Positions 1 through 6,829 of a stretch of 32,021 nucleotides of DNA are shown in pieces (position 1 is the first letter of the stretch; the number at the start of each line of letters is the position of its first letter). This stretch comes from an uncultured Fidelibacterota bacterium (GTDB lineage: Bacteria; Fidelibacterota; Marinisomatia; Marinisomatales; Marinisomataceae), in the NCBI GenBank assembly GCA_902575395.1, contig CACGRA010000009.1, positions 1 through 32,021 on the forward strand, written 5' to 3'. The translations under genes were made by a program, and so were the position numbers. Below the pieces are notes generated by a model. It did no database searches and had not been told where the DNA came from. It saw only the letters and a list, made by a program, of their open reading frames with translations.

Positions 1-195
1 TGATGAAATGTTAGAAGATTCTTCTTCACGTTTCAAAGCTTGATCAATATTTTCATTTTCTTCCAGACGCAACATCCTTGAAAGAAATTTAACGCCCCCT
101 GATTCTTCAGAAAAAAGAGTTTGAATATATTTTACAAATTTAAACTTCTTATTATCTTTTCCTACTTTGTCTGTAAATGTTTGTTTTTTAGCCAT
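1..195 (-). CDS. Hypothetical small protein, C-terminus cut by window edge
   Basis: This frame is open from an ATG at 195 to the left edge, giving 65 codons with no stop; it is absent from the ORF track because it is partial. The visible protein begins MAKKQTFTDKVGKDNKKFKF and is lysine-rich at first. It continues with a segment containing a double glycine (SEESGGVKFLSRML) and then an acidic, charged stretch. There is no signal peptide or membrane segment in the visible part. I do not recognise the family. It lies 43 nt downstream of the CNNM/CBS gene on the same strand and could be co-transcribed with it. No clear Shine-Dalgarno precedes the ATG. The codon use looks like real coding sequence, but function is unknown. 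Confidence 0.6.
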   Translation of the reverse strand, partial: MAKKQTFTDKVGKDNKKFKFVKYIQTLFSEESGGVKFLSRMLRLEENENIDQALKREEESSNISS

Positions 196-238
196 ACTTG
201 GTGCCGAAGTTAATGCAGTTCATTAAAAACTCAAATAA

Positions 239-1252
239 TTAATTATCATTTATTTTAGATTCTGCAAGATTTCTCATATCCACAACAGAATCATGCTCAT
301 CAACAATTTCTTTACCTAATAAAGTTTCCACTGCATCTTCTAATGTAATTAATCCAGTAAGAGTATCAAAATCGTCCTTTACTAAACACAAATGGTCTCT
401 GTTTTCAATAAACAACTCTAAAACTTTATCAATTGCGTCGTTCTCATTTACCCATGGAATATCTGTAATAATTTCTGACATTCTAGTGCTAAATTGATCT
501 TCTGCTTTTCGATTAATAATATCATAACGGTTTACCATTCCAATCATATTGTCCAAATTTCCATCAAAAACGGGTATTCTGGTAAAATCAAGAGTATCAT
601 GCTCCTCAAGTACCTGTCCAACTGTCATATCCTTGTTAAGGGCAAATATAACGTTTCTAGGCGTCATCACGTCGCTAACTTTGATATCTTTTAGACGGAG
701 AGTGTTTTCAATTAAATCTGTTTCTTGCTCTTCTAAAATACCTTCATCTTCGCCCATCTCTGCCATCGCAATTACTTCTTCCCTTGTAACAGAAGCAGAA
801 TCAGAACCAAAATTAGAGATAAATTCTGCCAATAAAACGAATGGATATGTCATCCAGATTAAAAATTGAATAAAACGCACTGAAATACCAACCAATGTTC
901 TCCAATAAGTACTCCCTAATGTTTTAGGAATAATTTCAGAGAAAACTAGAATTAAAAAGGTTAATACCCCTGATGCTACTGCAACATAAGCTTCTCCAAA
1001 AATCTTTAATACTTGTGAACCTACTCCTGCCGCCCCTATTGTATGTGAAAAAGTATTTAAAGTTAAAATAGCAGCTAATGGCCTATTGATATTATCTTTA
1101 AATATCTCAAGAATAAGTCCACTCTTACTGTCTTCTTTCTTAAGAATAGATGCATAAGAACTAGGCGTAGAAAGCAAAACTGCTTCCAACAATGAACAAA
1201 TAAATGAGAGAAAGAACGCTAAACAAAAATAGGTAATTAAAAGGGTATACAT
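239..1252 (-). CDS. CNNM/CBS-domain membrane protein (HlyC/CorC-type ion transport family)
   Basis: The 337-residue protein has an N-terminal CNNM (DUF21) membrane domain of about three to four hydrophobic segments in residues 1-145. It carries the family signatures SLLEAVLLS near the start and FSEIIPKTLG around residue 105. A pair of CBS domains follows (about 190-315), including the typical VMTPR hinge and the RIPVFDG and LITLEDAVETLLG motifs. Family members are linked to Mg2+/Co2+ efflux or homeostasis at the inner membrane, with CBS domains that sense nucleotides. The protein ends soon after the second CBS domain, so the C-terminal CorC_HlyC domain found in many relatives is absent. That short architecture is common in the family. 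It is 5 nt downstream of the YwaF-like gene, so co-transcription is likely. The transported ion cannot be read from sequence. Confidence 0.88.
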   Translation of the reverse strand: MYTLLITYFCLAFFLSFICSLLEAVLLSTPSSYASILKKEDSKSGLILEIFKDNINRPLAAILTLNTFSHTIGAAGVGSQVLKIFGEAYVAVASGVLTFLILVFSEIIPKTLGSTYWRTLVGISVRFIQFLIWMTYPFVLLAEFISNFGSDSASVTREEVIAMAEMGEDEGILEEQETDLIENTLRLKDIKVSDVMTPRNVIFALNKDMTVGQVLEEHDTLDFTRIPVFDGNLDNMIGMVNRYDIINRKAEDQFSTRMSEIITDIPWVNENDAIDKVLELFIENRDHLCLVKDDFDTLTGLITLEDAVETLLGKEIVDEHDSVVDMRNLAESKINDN

Positions 1253-1257
1253 TTCTC

Positions 1258-1947
1258 TTATTTAAACACTTTTCTTGCAATCCAATCTAAGAGGTAAAAA
1301 TGAGCCAATGCAGCTAATTCAAACCCAAGAATATGATAAGGATCCTGTAATATAAAAATATTATCAGCGATTGGTGCTTCTGCTAAATACATATAATTAG
1401 CATTATTTCCAATAATAACATTTGCTTGACTGACAATTACAACGATAAGCTGTAGATATATAAAAGAAGTCCACCACGCATTCTTTCTCAGCCTAAAACC
1501 ATAAAACATCATAAGAAATATAGGCACGATAAATAACATTGAATGACCTACATAATAATCAAAAATATTCCAAGTGGATGTCCCTCCTGTAAATTGTGGC
1601 GTCAATATAGAATGAATAAAGCCAACAATACCGAAGAAATAGAGAAATTCAAGCAGTATTTGCTTACGGTAAAAGACTACTACTCCTGCTAAAATACCAG
1701 AAATACTACATAATTGAAGCGGTAAATGCGTAGCTAGTATGTAACTGTCAGATAAAATAGGTGATATCTGATTTGCAAATTTTACTCCTAATTGATAAAT
1801 ACCCATCCCGTAGAGCATATAATTCCTATGCTCTTCAGATAGTTTTTTACCAACAAATATCATAAGAGGGACAAATAAAAGAACAAAAAATACTCCATTC
1901 CACCAAAATTGCCCTCCAATCTCCGGAACCCAAGGTTCAATTGCCAT
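1258..1947 (-). CDS. YwaF/TMEM164-family (TIGR02206-type) integral membrane protein
   Basis: The 229-residue protein is very hydrophobic, with about six to seven predicted membrane helices and short loops. Features of the YwaF/TMEM164 (TIGR02206) family are visible: HLPLQLCSI near residue 95 in a helix, a following HSILTP segment, FDYYVGHS, and the NANYMYL loop near the C-terminus. The conserved His, Gln and Cys inside membrane helices suggest an enzymatic or lipid-related role. Eukaryotic TMEM164 has been reported as an acyltransferase, but function in bacteria is unsettled, so none is assigned here. It lies between the VOC-fold gene (21 nt away) and the CNNM/CBS gene (5 nt away) on the same strand. 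The ATG at 1947 is the natural start. Confidence 0.75.
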   Translation of the reverse strand: MAIEPWVPEIGGQFWWNGVFFVLLFVPLMIFVGKKLSEEHRNYMLYGMGIYQLGVKFANQISPILSDSYILATHLPLQLCSISGILAGVVVFYRKQILLEFLYFFGIVGFIHSILTPQFTGGTSTWNIFDYYVGHSMLFIVPIFLMMFYGFRLRKNAWWTSFIYLQLIVVIVSQANVIIGNNANYMYLAEAPIADNIFILQDPYHILGFELAALAHFYLLDWIARKVFK

Positions 1948-1968
1948 ACTGTTATTTTCCTTTCTTCA

Positions 1969-2379
1969 TTATGTTGCGAATATCTGTTTATCGTCTTTAA
2001 ATGACTTAAATTCTAACGCATTTCCACAAGGGTCAAGAAAAAACATTGTCGCTTGTTCTCCTGGCTCTCCTTCAAAACGTATTTTTGGCTCGATAATAAA
2101 CTTAATATCATGGTTTTTTAGACGATCACGCAATGAATGCCATTGTTCCCACGTTAAAATCACTCCAAAATGACTTGCAGGAACATTATCTCCATCTACA
2201 GGGTTTGTATCAATTCCTTCTTTATCATCAACTAAATGTGCTACCACCTGATGTCCAAACATATCAAAGTCAATCCAGCGATCAGATGTTCTTCCAACTC
2301 CACATTGCAATACATCAACATAAAATGATTTAGTAAGATTTAAATCTGTTACCGGAAACGCTAAATGGAAAGGCCTCAT
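1969..2379 (-). CDS. VOC-superfamily protein (glyoxalase/bleomycin-resistance/dioxygenase fold)
   Basis: The 136-residue protein has the two beta-alpha-beta-beta-beta modules of the vicinal oxygen chelate fold. The first module starts MRPFHLAFPVTDLNLTKSFY, with the metal-ligand-type His at residue 5 and the usual helix after it. The second module begins around ASHFGVILT and ends with DPCGNALEFKSF, where the Glu is the usual last metal ligand. The His/His/Glu pattern suggests an active metal site rather than a metal-free binding protein. The substrate is unknown: dioxygenases, glyoxalases and antibiotic-binding proteins all share this fold. Similar single-domain proteins are often annotated as glyoxalases without proof. 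An 83-nt gap separates it from the alpha/beta hydrolase upstream. Confidence 0.85.
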   Translation of the reverse strand: MRPFHLAFPVTDLNLTKSFYVDVLQCGVGRTSDRWIDFDMFGHQVVAHLVDDKEGIDTNPVDGDNVPASHFGVILTWEQWHSLRDRLKNHDIKFIIEPKIRFEGEPGEQATMFFLDPCGNALEFKSFKDDKQIFAT

Positions 2380-2462
2380 TGAATAAATATTAAGGATTAT
2401 AACACATCAATCCAAGAATTAATTAGAATTAAAGTGTTAGTTTATATTATCCCTGTATCTTC

Positions 2463-3194
2463 TTATATAAGTGAAAATGAGATTATATCATTAACAAAAT
2501 TTTTATTATATTTTTCGGATGTTACCACATCATTATGACCTGCACCCTTATATATTTTGTGGGATGCATTCAAATGGTCTTTTAAAAACAATGCTGCATG
2601 TTTTGGTATAATATTATCCCTATCATTTATAATACATAATACATTATCAGGACCGCTAAAATGAGGCTGATCATAAAATCCTTGCCAGGAATTACGATAA
2701 TTTAAGAATTCTTTTAAAAACTGTGGACTCTCTCTCACAGTTTTTTTCCAAAATTGGTGTTGCACCTCTTTAGGTGTATGTTTTGTAAAAAACATAGGCT
2801 GAGTAACCCAATATGGCATATATCCACCAAACATTAGTTTCATCATCATCTTTTTCAATCTTTTTTTAATAAAATTGTTTTCATTCTTCTTTTTCTGAGG
2901 AGAAATTCCTGATGCAACAATAATTAATTTATCAATTTTTTCCCCTAATTCATACGCAACATACCCTGCAAAAAGACCGCCTAAGCTATGTCCTACCATA
3001 ACTATCTCTCTGTCTGGATATTGTTCCATAATACCCTTAACACCAATAAGAGCAGAATTAAAGGCTGTATCCATACTAGTAAAATCTAAGTCTATAAGCG
3101 AATAATGTACGTTTTTTTCCTCTAATAGAGGTGTGATAGGCCCCCAAAAAAACGATCTAATACCAATTCCGTGAAAAAAAATAAAATGTTTCAT
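2463..3194 (-). CDS. Alpha/beta-hydrolase fold protein
   Basis: The 243-residue protein carries the hallmarks of a serine alpha/beta hydrolase. These are an HGIG oxyanion-type loop after the first strand (residue 9 on), the nucleophile elbow GHSLGG around residue 68, an acid in NDRDNIIP near 190, and a catalytic His in GAGHNDV near 219. A basic cap segment (KKKNENNFIKKRLKKMMMK) sits between strand 5 and the acid. There is no signal peptide, so it is probably cytoplasmic. The substrate is unknown; esterase, lipase-like and thioesterase roles are all possible. It starts 22 nt after the 3' end of tRNA-Leu(UAA) on the same strand, so it is likely at the tail of the tldD-tldE-tRNA transcript. Confidence 0.87.
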   Translation of the reverse strand: MKHFIFFHGIGIRSFFWGPITPLLEEKNVHYSLIDLDFTSMDTAFNSALIGVKGIMEQYPDREIVMVGHSLGGLFAGYVAYELGEKIDKLIIVASGISPQKKKNENNFIKKRLKKMMMKLMFGGYMPYWVTQPMFFTKHTPKEVQHQFWKKTVRESPQFLKEFLNYRNSWQGFYDQPHFSGPDNVLCIINDRDNIIPKHAALFLKDHLNASHKIYKGAGHNDVVTSEKYNKNFVNDIISFSLI

Positions 3195-3216
3195 TTAATT
3201 ATGATTTTAAGAAATG

Positions 3217-3302
3217 TGCCCGGAGCCGGACTCGAACCGGCACGGAGTTTAAGCTCCGAGGGATTTTAAGTCCCTTGTGTCTACCAATTTCACCACCCGG
3301 GC
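3217..3302 (-). tRNA. tRNA-Leu (anticodon UAA)
   Basis: The minus strand folds as an 86-nt class II tRNA. The acceptor stem GCCCGGG pairs with TCCGGGC (one G-U) with discriminator A73. The anticodon arm AGGGA-CTTAAAA-TCCCT gives UAA. There is a long variable arm (CGGAGCTTAAACTCCG), and the T arm is GCCGG-TTCGAGT-CCGGC. The long variable arm and A73 agree with leucine identity. CCA is not encoded. It lies 15 nt downstream of tRNA-Cys. The track ORF 3199-3393 is an artefact over these two tRNAs. Confidence 0.96.
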
Positions 3303-3317
3303 AACACATTTTCCCTG

Positions 3318-3391
3318 AGGCGTCGGTCGGATTCGAACCGACGAATAGCGGTTTTGCAAACCGATCCCTTAGACCGCTTGGGTACGACGCC
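3318..3391 (-). tRNA. tRNA-Cys (anticodon GCA)
   Basis: The minus strand folds as a 74-nt tRNA. The acceptor stem GGCGTCG pairs with CGACGCC and is followed by U73, the discriminator typical of cysteine tRNAs. The anticodon loop TTGCAAA gives GCA, and the T arm is GTCGG-TTCGAAT-CCGAC. The outermost anticodon-stem pair (27-43) reads T against C, a small mismatch. CCA is not encoded. It sits between tldE and tRNA-Leu on the same strand and is probably processed from a shared transcript. Confidence 0.95.
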
Positions 3392-3392
3392 A

Positions 3393-3417
3393 ATTTTCAA
3401 CCCAAAAACGTGAAAAT
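3393..3417. repeat. Short inverted repeat between tldE and tRNA-Cys
   Basis: ATTTTCA and TGAAAAT form a 7-bp AT-rich inverted repeat around an 11-nt loop, directly upstream of the tRNA-Cys 5' end on the minus strand. No T-run follows, so it does not look like a terminator. It might be a processing hairpin or chance. Confidence 0.25.
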
Positions 3418-3425
3418 ATAGATAT

Positions 3426-4766
3426 TTAGAGAGTTAATTCAAAGTCATTAACAAGTATTCCAGGACAATTAGTTTCTCCTGGATTTCTACCATCATAAGT
3501 ATCTATTACTGGTCGTCCTAAAACCTTGCTTCCAACCGCTTCTAGATTATCTCCGAAGAAATTATAAAAAGAATCGTCAAAACGCATAGTTTTGATTGGA
3601 GCAACCATTTCTCCGTTCTCTACCCAATAACATACATATCGGGTTAAACCTGTAATTCTACCCCCTAAATTATCACTCCAATTTAAATAATGAATATTGG
3701 AAAGAAATAAACCAGTATCTAAGGCTTTTAACTTCTCATTATCGTCTAATAATCCTCCATGAATGAATGGAGAACGCAAATATTCACCCATACCCCACGT
3801 ATTATCATCTTCAGCATAATTTGACACAAGATTATACTCTTTTGCTGTTTTAGAGTTGATTAAGGCGTTTTTAAATACACCCTCAGAAATAATTGGAATC
3901 GTACTTGATACTTCTCCTCTTGTATTAAACGGAGCAGTAGTCATATTCTCAAAGGATTCATCTAAAGAAAATAGAGGAGATAAATTCTTATTTTTATCTC
4001 TCATTTTAATAAAACAGCTTGATCCCTTTCTTATGGAAGATTCGCTAACACCATTCCAAGAAAGCATATCAACAAAATCAGCAACAGCAAAAGGTTCAAA
4101 CCATGTTCTATATTTGCCTGGTTTTAGTTCCATTCTTGGCTTATTCATTAATGATAATTGATGAGAGGCTTCTCTATAAACGCGATTAAAATCGGATTCA
4201 TTCCAATCTGAATTTGGATACAATACTTTTACCATGTTTTCTTTCTCATCAATCAAAGAAAAATCAAACAAGAAAGAATCCTTTTCAAACCAATGTTTAG
4301 TGCCATTAGATGTGCAACAACCACGGAAAATCTTTCCAGAACTCCACACGCCTGTTAACACATTCTTGTCAATAACTCCCATCAAAGAATCAAGAATCTG
4401 ATCTCGTTCAGGTAAATTGCCTAACGCATCAATTTCCACAGAGTCAAATTTATCAGGAAAGATGATATTATTGTTTGATGGTGTTGCATCCAACGACGAT
4501 CTCAGAACATCAATTTCTCGAGTTAAATTCTTAACAGAGAAATCAATATCTGATGATATTGTTGTCATTGATTGTAAAGATTTATTACCATGATACAATG
4601 AAAGAGTGATATTAAAATCTTCGATAATTCCAGACTGTCTTAATTTTGAATCATTGAAACGAAAATATTGAGAGTCTTCTCCCTCTAAAAACAGCGTCAA
4701 TTGTTCATTAGAATTCAAATAATCAAATACTTTAGTGCAAATGGTGTAAAATATATCTTTTTTCAT
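3426..4766 (-). CDS. tldE: TldE/PmbA-type subunit of the TldD/TldE metallopeptidase
   Basis: The 446-residue protein matches the TldD/PmbA family in length and layout, including the C-terminal DTYDGRNPGETNCPGILVNDF segment. It lacks the HExxxH zinc motif that its upstream partner carries. That pattern is expected for TldE (PmbA), the non-catalytic half of the TldD-TldE heterodimer. The complex is a cytoplasmic peptidase that degrades short unfolded peptides and, in E. coli, matures microcin B17 and degrades the antitoxin CcdA. Its ATG overlaps the tldD stop codon (TAATG), so the subunits are probably translationally coupled. No peptide natural-product cluster is visible nearby, so a general peptide-turnover role is most likely. 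Confidence 0.88.
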   Translation of the reverse strand: MKKDIFYTICTKVFDYLNSNEQLTLFLEGEDSQYFRFNDSKLRQSGIIEDFNITLSLYHGNKSLQSMTTISSDIDFSVKNLTREIDVLRSSLDATPSNNNIIFPDKFDSVEIDALGNLPERDQILDSLMGVIDKNVLTGVWSSGKIFRGCCTSNGTKHWFEKDSFLFDFSLIDEKENMVKVLYPNSDWNESDFNRVYREASHQLSLMNKPRMELKPGKYRTWFEPFAVADFVDMLSWNGVSESSIRKGSSCFIKMRDKNKNLSPLFSLDESFENMTTAPFNTRGEVSSTIPIISEGVFKNALINSKTAKEYNLVSNYAEDDNTWGMGEYLRSPFIHGGLLDDNEKLKALDTGLFLSNIHYLNWSDNLGGRITGLTRYVCYWVENGEMVAPIKTMRFDDSFYNFFGDNLEAVGSKVLGRPVIDTYDGRNPGETNCPGILVNDFELTL

Positions 4767-6205
4767 TACACGCCCCCAAATACTTGAATATCTTTAAACA
4801 TACATAAAGGAGAAGCGTGTCCAACGCGTTCCACTTGATTTGGTTCTCCTTTTCCACAATTCGGTGTTCCAAACACCTCAAATGTGTCTTCATTGCCCAC
4901 CATATGTAAACTTTTCCAAAATGGATTTGTTATTCCTCGATAATTTGGATTTTTTACAACCTTTGTCAGTTCTCCATTTTCAATCATTCTTCCGTATTCA
5001 CACCCAAATTGAAATTTGTTACGATAATCATCAATAGACCAAGAACGATTGCTTTCCATATATACCCCGCGTTCAATACTGCCTATAATCTCATCTCTTG
5101 TCGAAGAACCAGGTAATAAATTAATATTTGCCATGCGATCAATTGGGATACGATTCCATGAAGAAGCTCTTAAATTTGATACACCATCAACATTAGATCT
5201 TACTTGACTTTCAATCCCACCAAGACCTCGCACTAATATTCCATCTTTTATTAAGTATTCTTTTGTTGCAGGCATCCCAGAATCATCAAATGCATACGTT
5301 GCCAATTGATTATCAATCGTAGGATCAAAAACAATATTCATTAAATCTGATCCATATTGAAGTGATCCAAAATCTTCTAAATTAACAAAGCTTGATCCAG
5401 CAAAATTGCGTTCATCTCCGAGGATACGATCCAATTCTAATGGATGTCCTATGCTTTCGTGGATCTGTAACATCATTTGATCTGGAGCAAGCACTAAATC
5501 AGTTACTTCTGTTGGACATTGGTCTGCTAAAAGCAATTCAACTGCTTGATCTGAAACCATAGCTGCTTCTTTCTGGATATCATAATCTTTTACAAATGTT
5601 GCTCCAGTTTGATAACAATGCCCTCTCATACCATGATTGGACCTTGTTTGGCTATCTAATTTATTTTTTGCAGTCGATGAAAGCTCGATAAGCGCCATAT
5701 CCATCTTCTGATCAATGTCAGCTCCTGAGGTGCTATAAATTTTGGTTGTACGCTGTACCAATTCAATTGAAACAGCAGCATGTACAATTTCTTTTGGACG
5801 CAACAATGTTTCTGCGCCAGACAAAGCAATATCTTTCACATCAGAAATAGACAAATCCATGACTGAATCAGAACATTTTGTTCTATATGTTCCTTCATGT
5901 CCTTTGCGTACTTCTTCTTGCGTAAACTTGTAAATAGAATATTTGGAAGCTCTTTTTGCATTTTCACATGCAGTATGAATTGATTTAAGAATATGCTGTT
6001 CATCTAAATAAGGGGTTGCATAATAGGCAAATTGCCCATCCACAAGGACATCAATCATAACCCCTTTAGAACAATTTCTTTTAATATTGTCAACATCAGA
6101 GTTATTTGTAGATAATGAATTTTGGATTTCTTCTACGTATCGTATGCCAACCCAATCAGCAGGATAATCAATTTTTGATAATATTTTTTTAAAATCTAAG
6201 TTCAT
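4766..6205 (-). CDS. tldD: TldD zinc metallopeptidase, catalytic subunit
   Basis: The 479-residue protein contains the TldD zinc motif HESIGH at residues 249-254 (HExxxH), followed by PLELDRILGDE. A C-terminal NCGKGEPNQ segment supplies Cys450, the expected third metal ligand. In the known structure of the E. coli complex, this subunit holds the active site enclosed with TldE, cleaving only extended peptides that can enter. It heads the likely transcript tldD-tldE-tRNA-Cys-tRNA-Leu-hydrolase. The ATG at 6205 is preceded by a 152-nt gap shared divergently with hsp20, which presumably holds the promoters for both directions. Confidence 0.92.
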   Translation of the reverse strand: MNLDFKKILSKIDYPADWVGIRYVEEIQNSLSTNNSDVDNIKRNCSKGVMIDVLVDGQFAYYATPYLDEQHILKSIHTACENAKRASKYSIYKFTQEEVRKGHEGTYRTKCSDSVMDLSISDVKDIALSGAETLLRPKEIVHAAVSIELVQRTTKIYSTSGADIDQKMDMALIELSSTAKNKLDSQTRSNHGMRGHCYQTGATFVKDYDIQKEAAMVSDQAVELLLADQCPTEVTDLVLAPDQMMLQIHESIGHPLELDRILGDERNFAGSSFVNLEDFGSLQYGSDLMNIVFDPTIDNQLATYAFDDSGMPATKEYLIKDGILVRGLGGIESQVRSNVDGVSNLRASSWNRIPIDRMANINLLPGSSTRDEIIGSIERGVYMESNRSWSIDDYRNKFQFGCEYGRMIENGELTKVVKNPNYRGITNPFWKSLHMVGNEDTFEVFGTPNCGKGEPNQVERVGHASPLCMFKDIQVFGGV

Positions 6206-6357
6206 AGTCAGTCATTTTTGCATAGATTTTATCTCTAAAAAATAAATCTATGCCATTAATATCCACCTGTCTGAAAATAATGCAGACATTCCCCACCTGG
6301 CATCATTATTGTAACTATATAAGCGTAATATAAACAATTAAACCAAAGGAGTTTAAA
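6206..6357. promoter_or_regulatory. Divergent tldD/hsp20 intergenic region with repeats
   Basis: This is one of the few real intergenic gaps in the window. It contains two copies of CCACCTG at 6263-6269 and 6293-6299, 30 bp apart, or nearly three helical turns. A 6-bp inverted repeat, TGTCTG (6268-6273) and CAGACA (6283-6288), lies between them. AAAGGAG at about 6345-6351 is a strong Shine-Dalgarno for hsp20. AT-rich hexamers such as TATATA and TAATAT lie upstream of it, but I could not pick a convincing -35/-10 pair. No CIRCE-type repeat is present. A regulatory role for the repeats is inference. Confidence 0.4.
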
Positions 6358-6771
6358 ATGAGTTTAATAAAATGGAAACCATTAAACAACCAAATAGATA
6401 CATTTGATAATGTATTAGATCAGTTTTTTAATGATTTTGCGTTTGATCCTCGATTCAGCCTAACTACAAATCAACCATACTCTTATATGAATGAAAATAA
6501 AAAAGAATATTATTTGAATATGGATTTACCAGGTCTTGAAAAAGAAGATATTAACGCACGCGTTGAAAACAACCACGTTATTGTTAGCGGAGAACGAAAA
6601 AACGATAGCATTAACAATAATTTTTATGGAAAATTTGAACAGATCTTCAAAATCCCTGAAAATGTCAAGGTTGACAAAATCAAAGCTAGCCTAAAAAATG
6701 GAGTTTTGAATATTACTTTTCCTAAAGATAAAAATGCGATTGGAAAAGAAATTGATATCAAAATTTCTTAA
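6358..6771 (+). CDS. Small heat shock protein, Hsp20/alpha-crystallin family
   Basis: The 137-residue protein has a short N-terminal region ending in an amphipathic FDNVLDQFFNDF segment. An alpha-crystallin domain follows (about 42-130), with YYLNMDLPGLEKEDI and the signature LKNGVLNITFPK. The last residues include IDI, an IxI motif used for oligomer contacts. Family members are ATP-independent holdases that keep unfolding proteins soluble in the cytoplasm. The ATG is preceded at good spacing by AAAGGAG. It is one of only three protein genes read on the plus strand and ends in a strong terminator, so it is probably monocistronic. Heat or stress induction is expected from the family but no known heat-shock operator was identified. 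Confidence 0.95.
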   Translation: MSLIKWKPLNNQIDTFDNVLDQFFNDFAFDPRFSLTTNQPYSYMNENKKEYYLNMDLPGLEKEDINARVENNHVIVSGERKNDSINNNFYGKFEQIFKIPENVKVDKIKASLKNGVLNITFPKDKNAIGKEIDIKIS

Positions 6772-6785
6772 TTAGCAAATAAATA

Positions 6786-6818
6786 AAAAAAGAAGGGGCA
6801 TTTAGCCCCTTTTTTTTT
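6786..6818 (+). terminator. Rho-independent terminator after hsp20
   Basis: AAGGGGC (6793-6799) pairs with GCCCCTT (6805-6811) around the loop ATTTA. It is preceded by an A-run and followed by a T-run reaching 6818. The A/T flanks extend the stem and would make it work in both directions. It lies 14 nt after the hsp20 stop and only 11 nt before the next start codon. It is the clearest terminator in the window. Confidence 0.92.
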
Positions 6819-6829
6819 AATATTGCTAT

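Noticed and set aside
199-209. CTTCGGCACCA on the minus strand, resembling the tRNA-Leu(GAG) 3' end plus CCA, a possible attachment-site remnant
   Set aside because: Only 8 nt match the real tRNA, no further tRNA sequence precedes it, and there is no integrase; an 8-mer match is expected by chance in 32 kb.
549-869. 106-residue plus-strand ORF
   Set aside because: It is the reverse complement of the CNNM/CBS gene; the minus-strand frame has clear domain motifs. The same holds for the other plus-strand ORFs inside minus-strand genes.
2401-2455. Inverted repeat TAACAC...GTGTTA between the VOC and hydrolase genes
   Set aside because: Only 6 bp with a long AT-rich loop and no T-run; not distinguishable from background.
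3199-3393. 64-residue track ORF on the minus strand
   Set aside because: It lies over tRNA-Cys and tRNA-Leu(UAA); its sequence is translated tRNA.
6298-6314. Sigma-54-like TGGCAT-CATTA-TTGTA upstream of hsp20
   Set aside because: The essential GC of the -12 element is GT here and no activator or upstream activator site is seen; the match is too weak.
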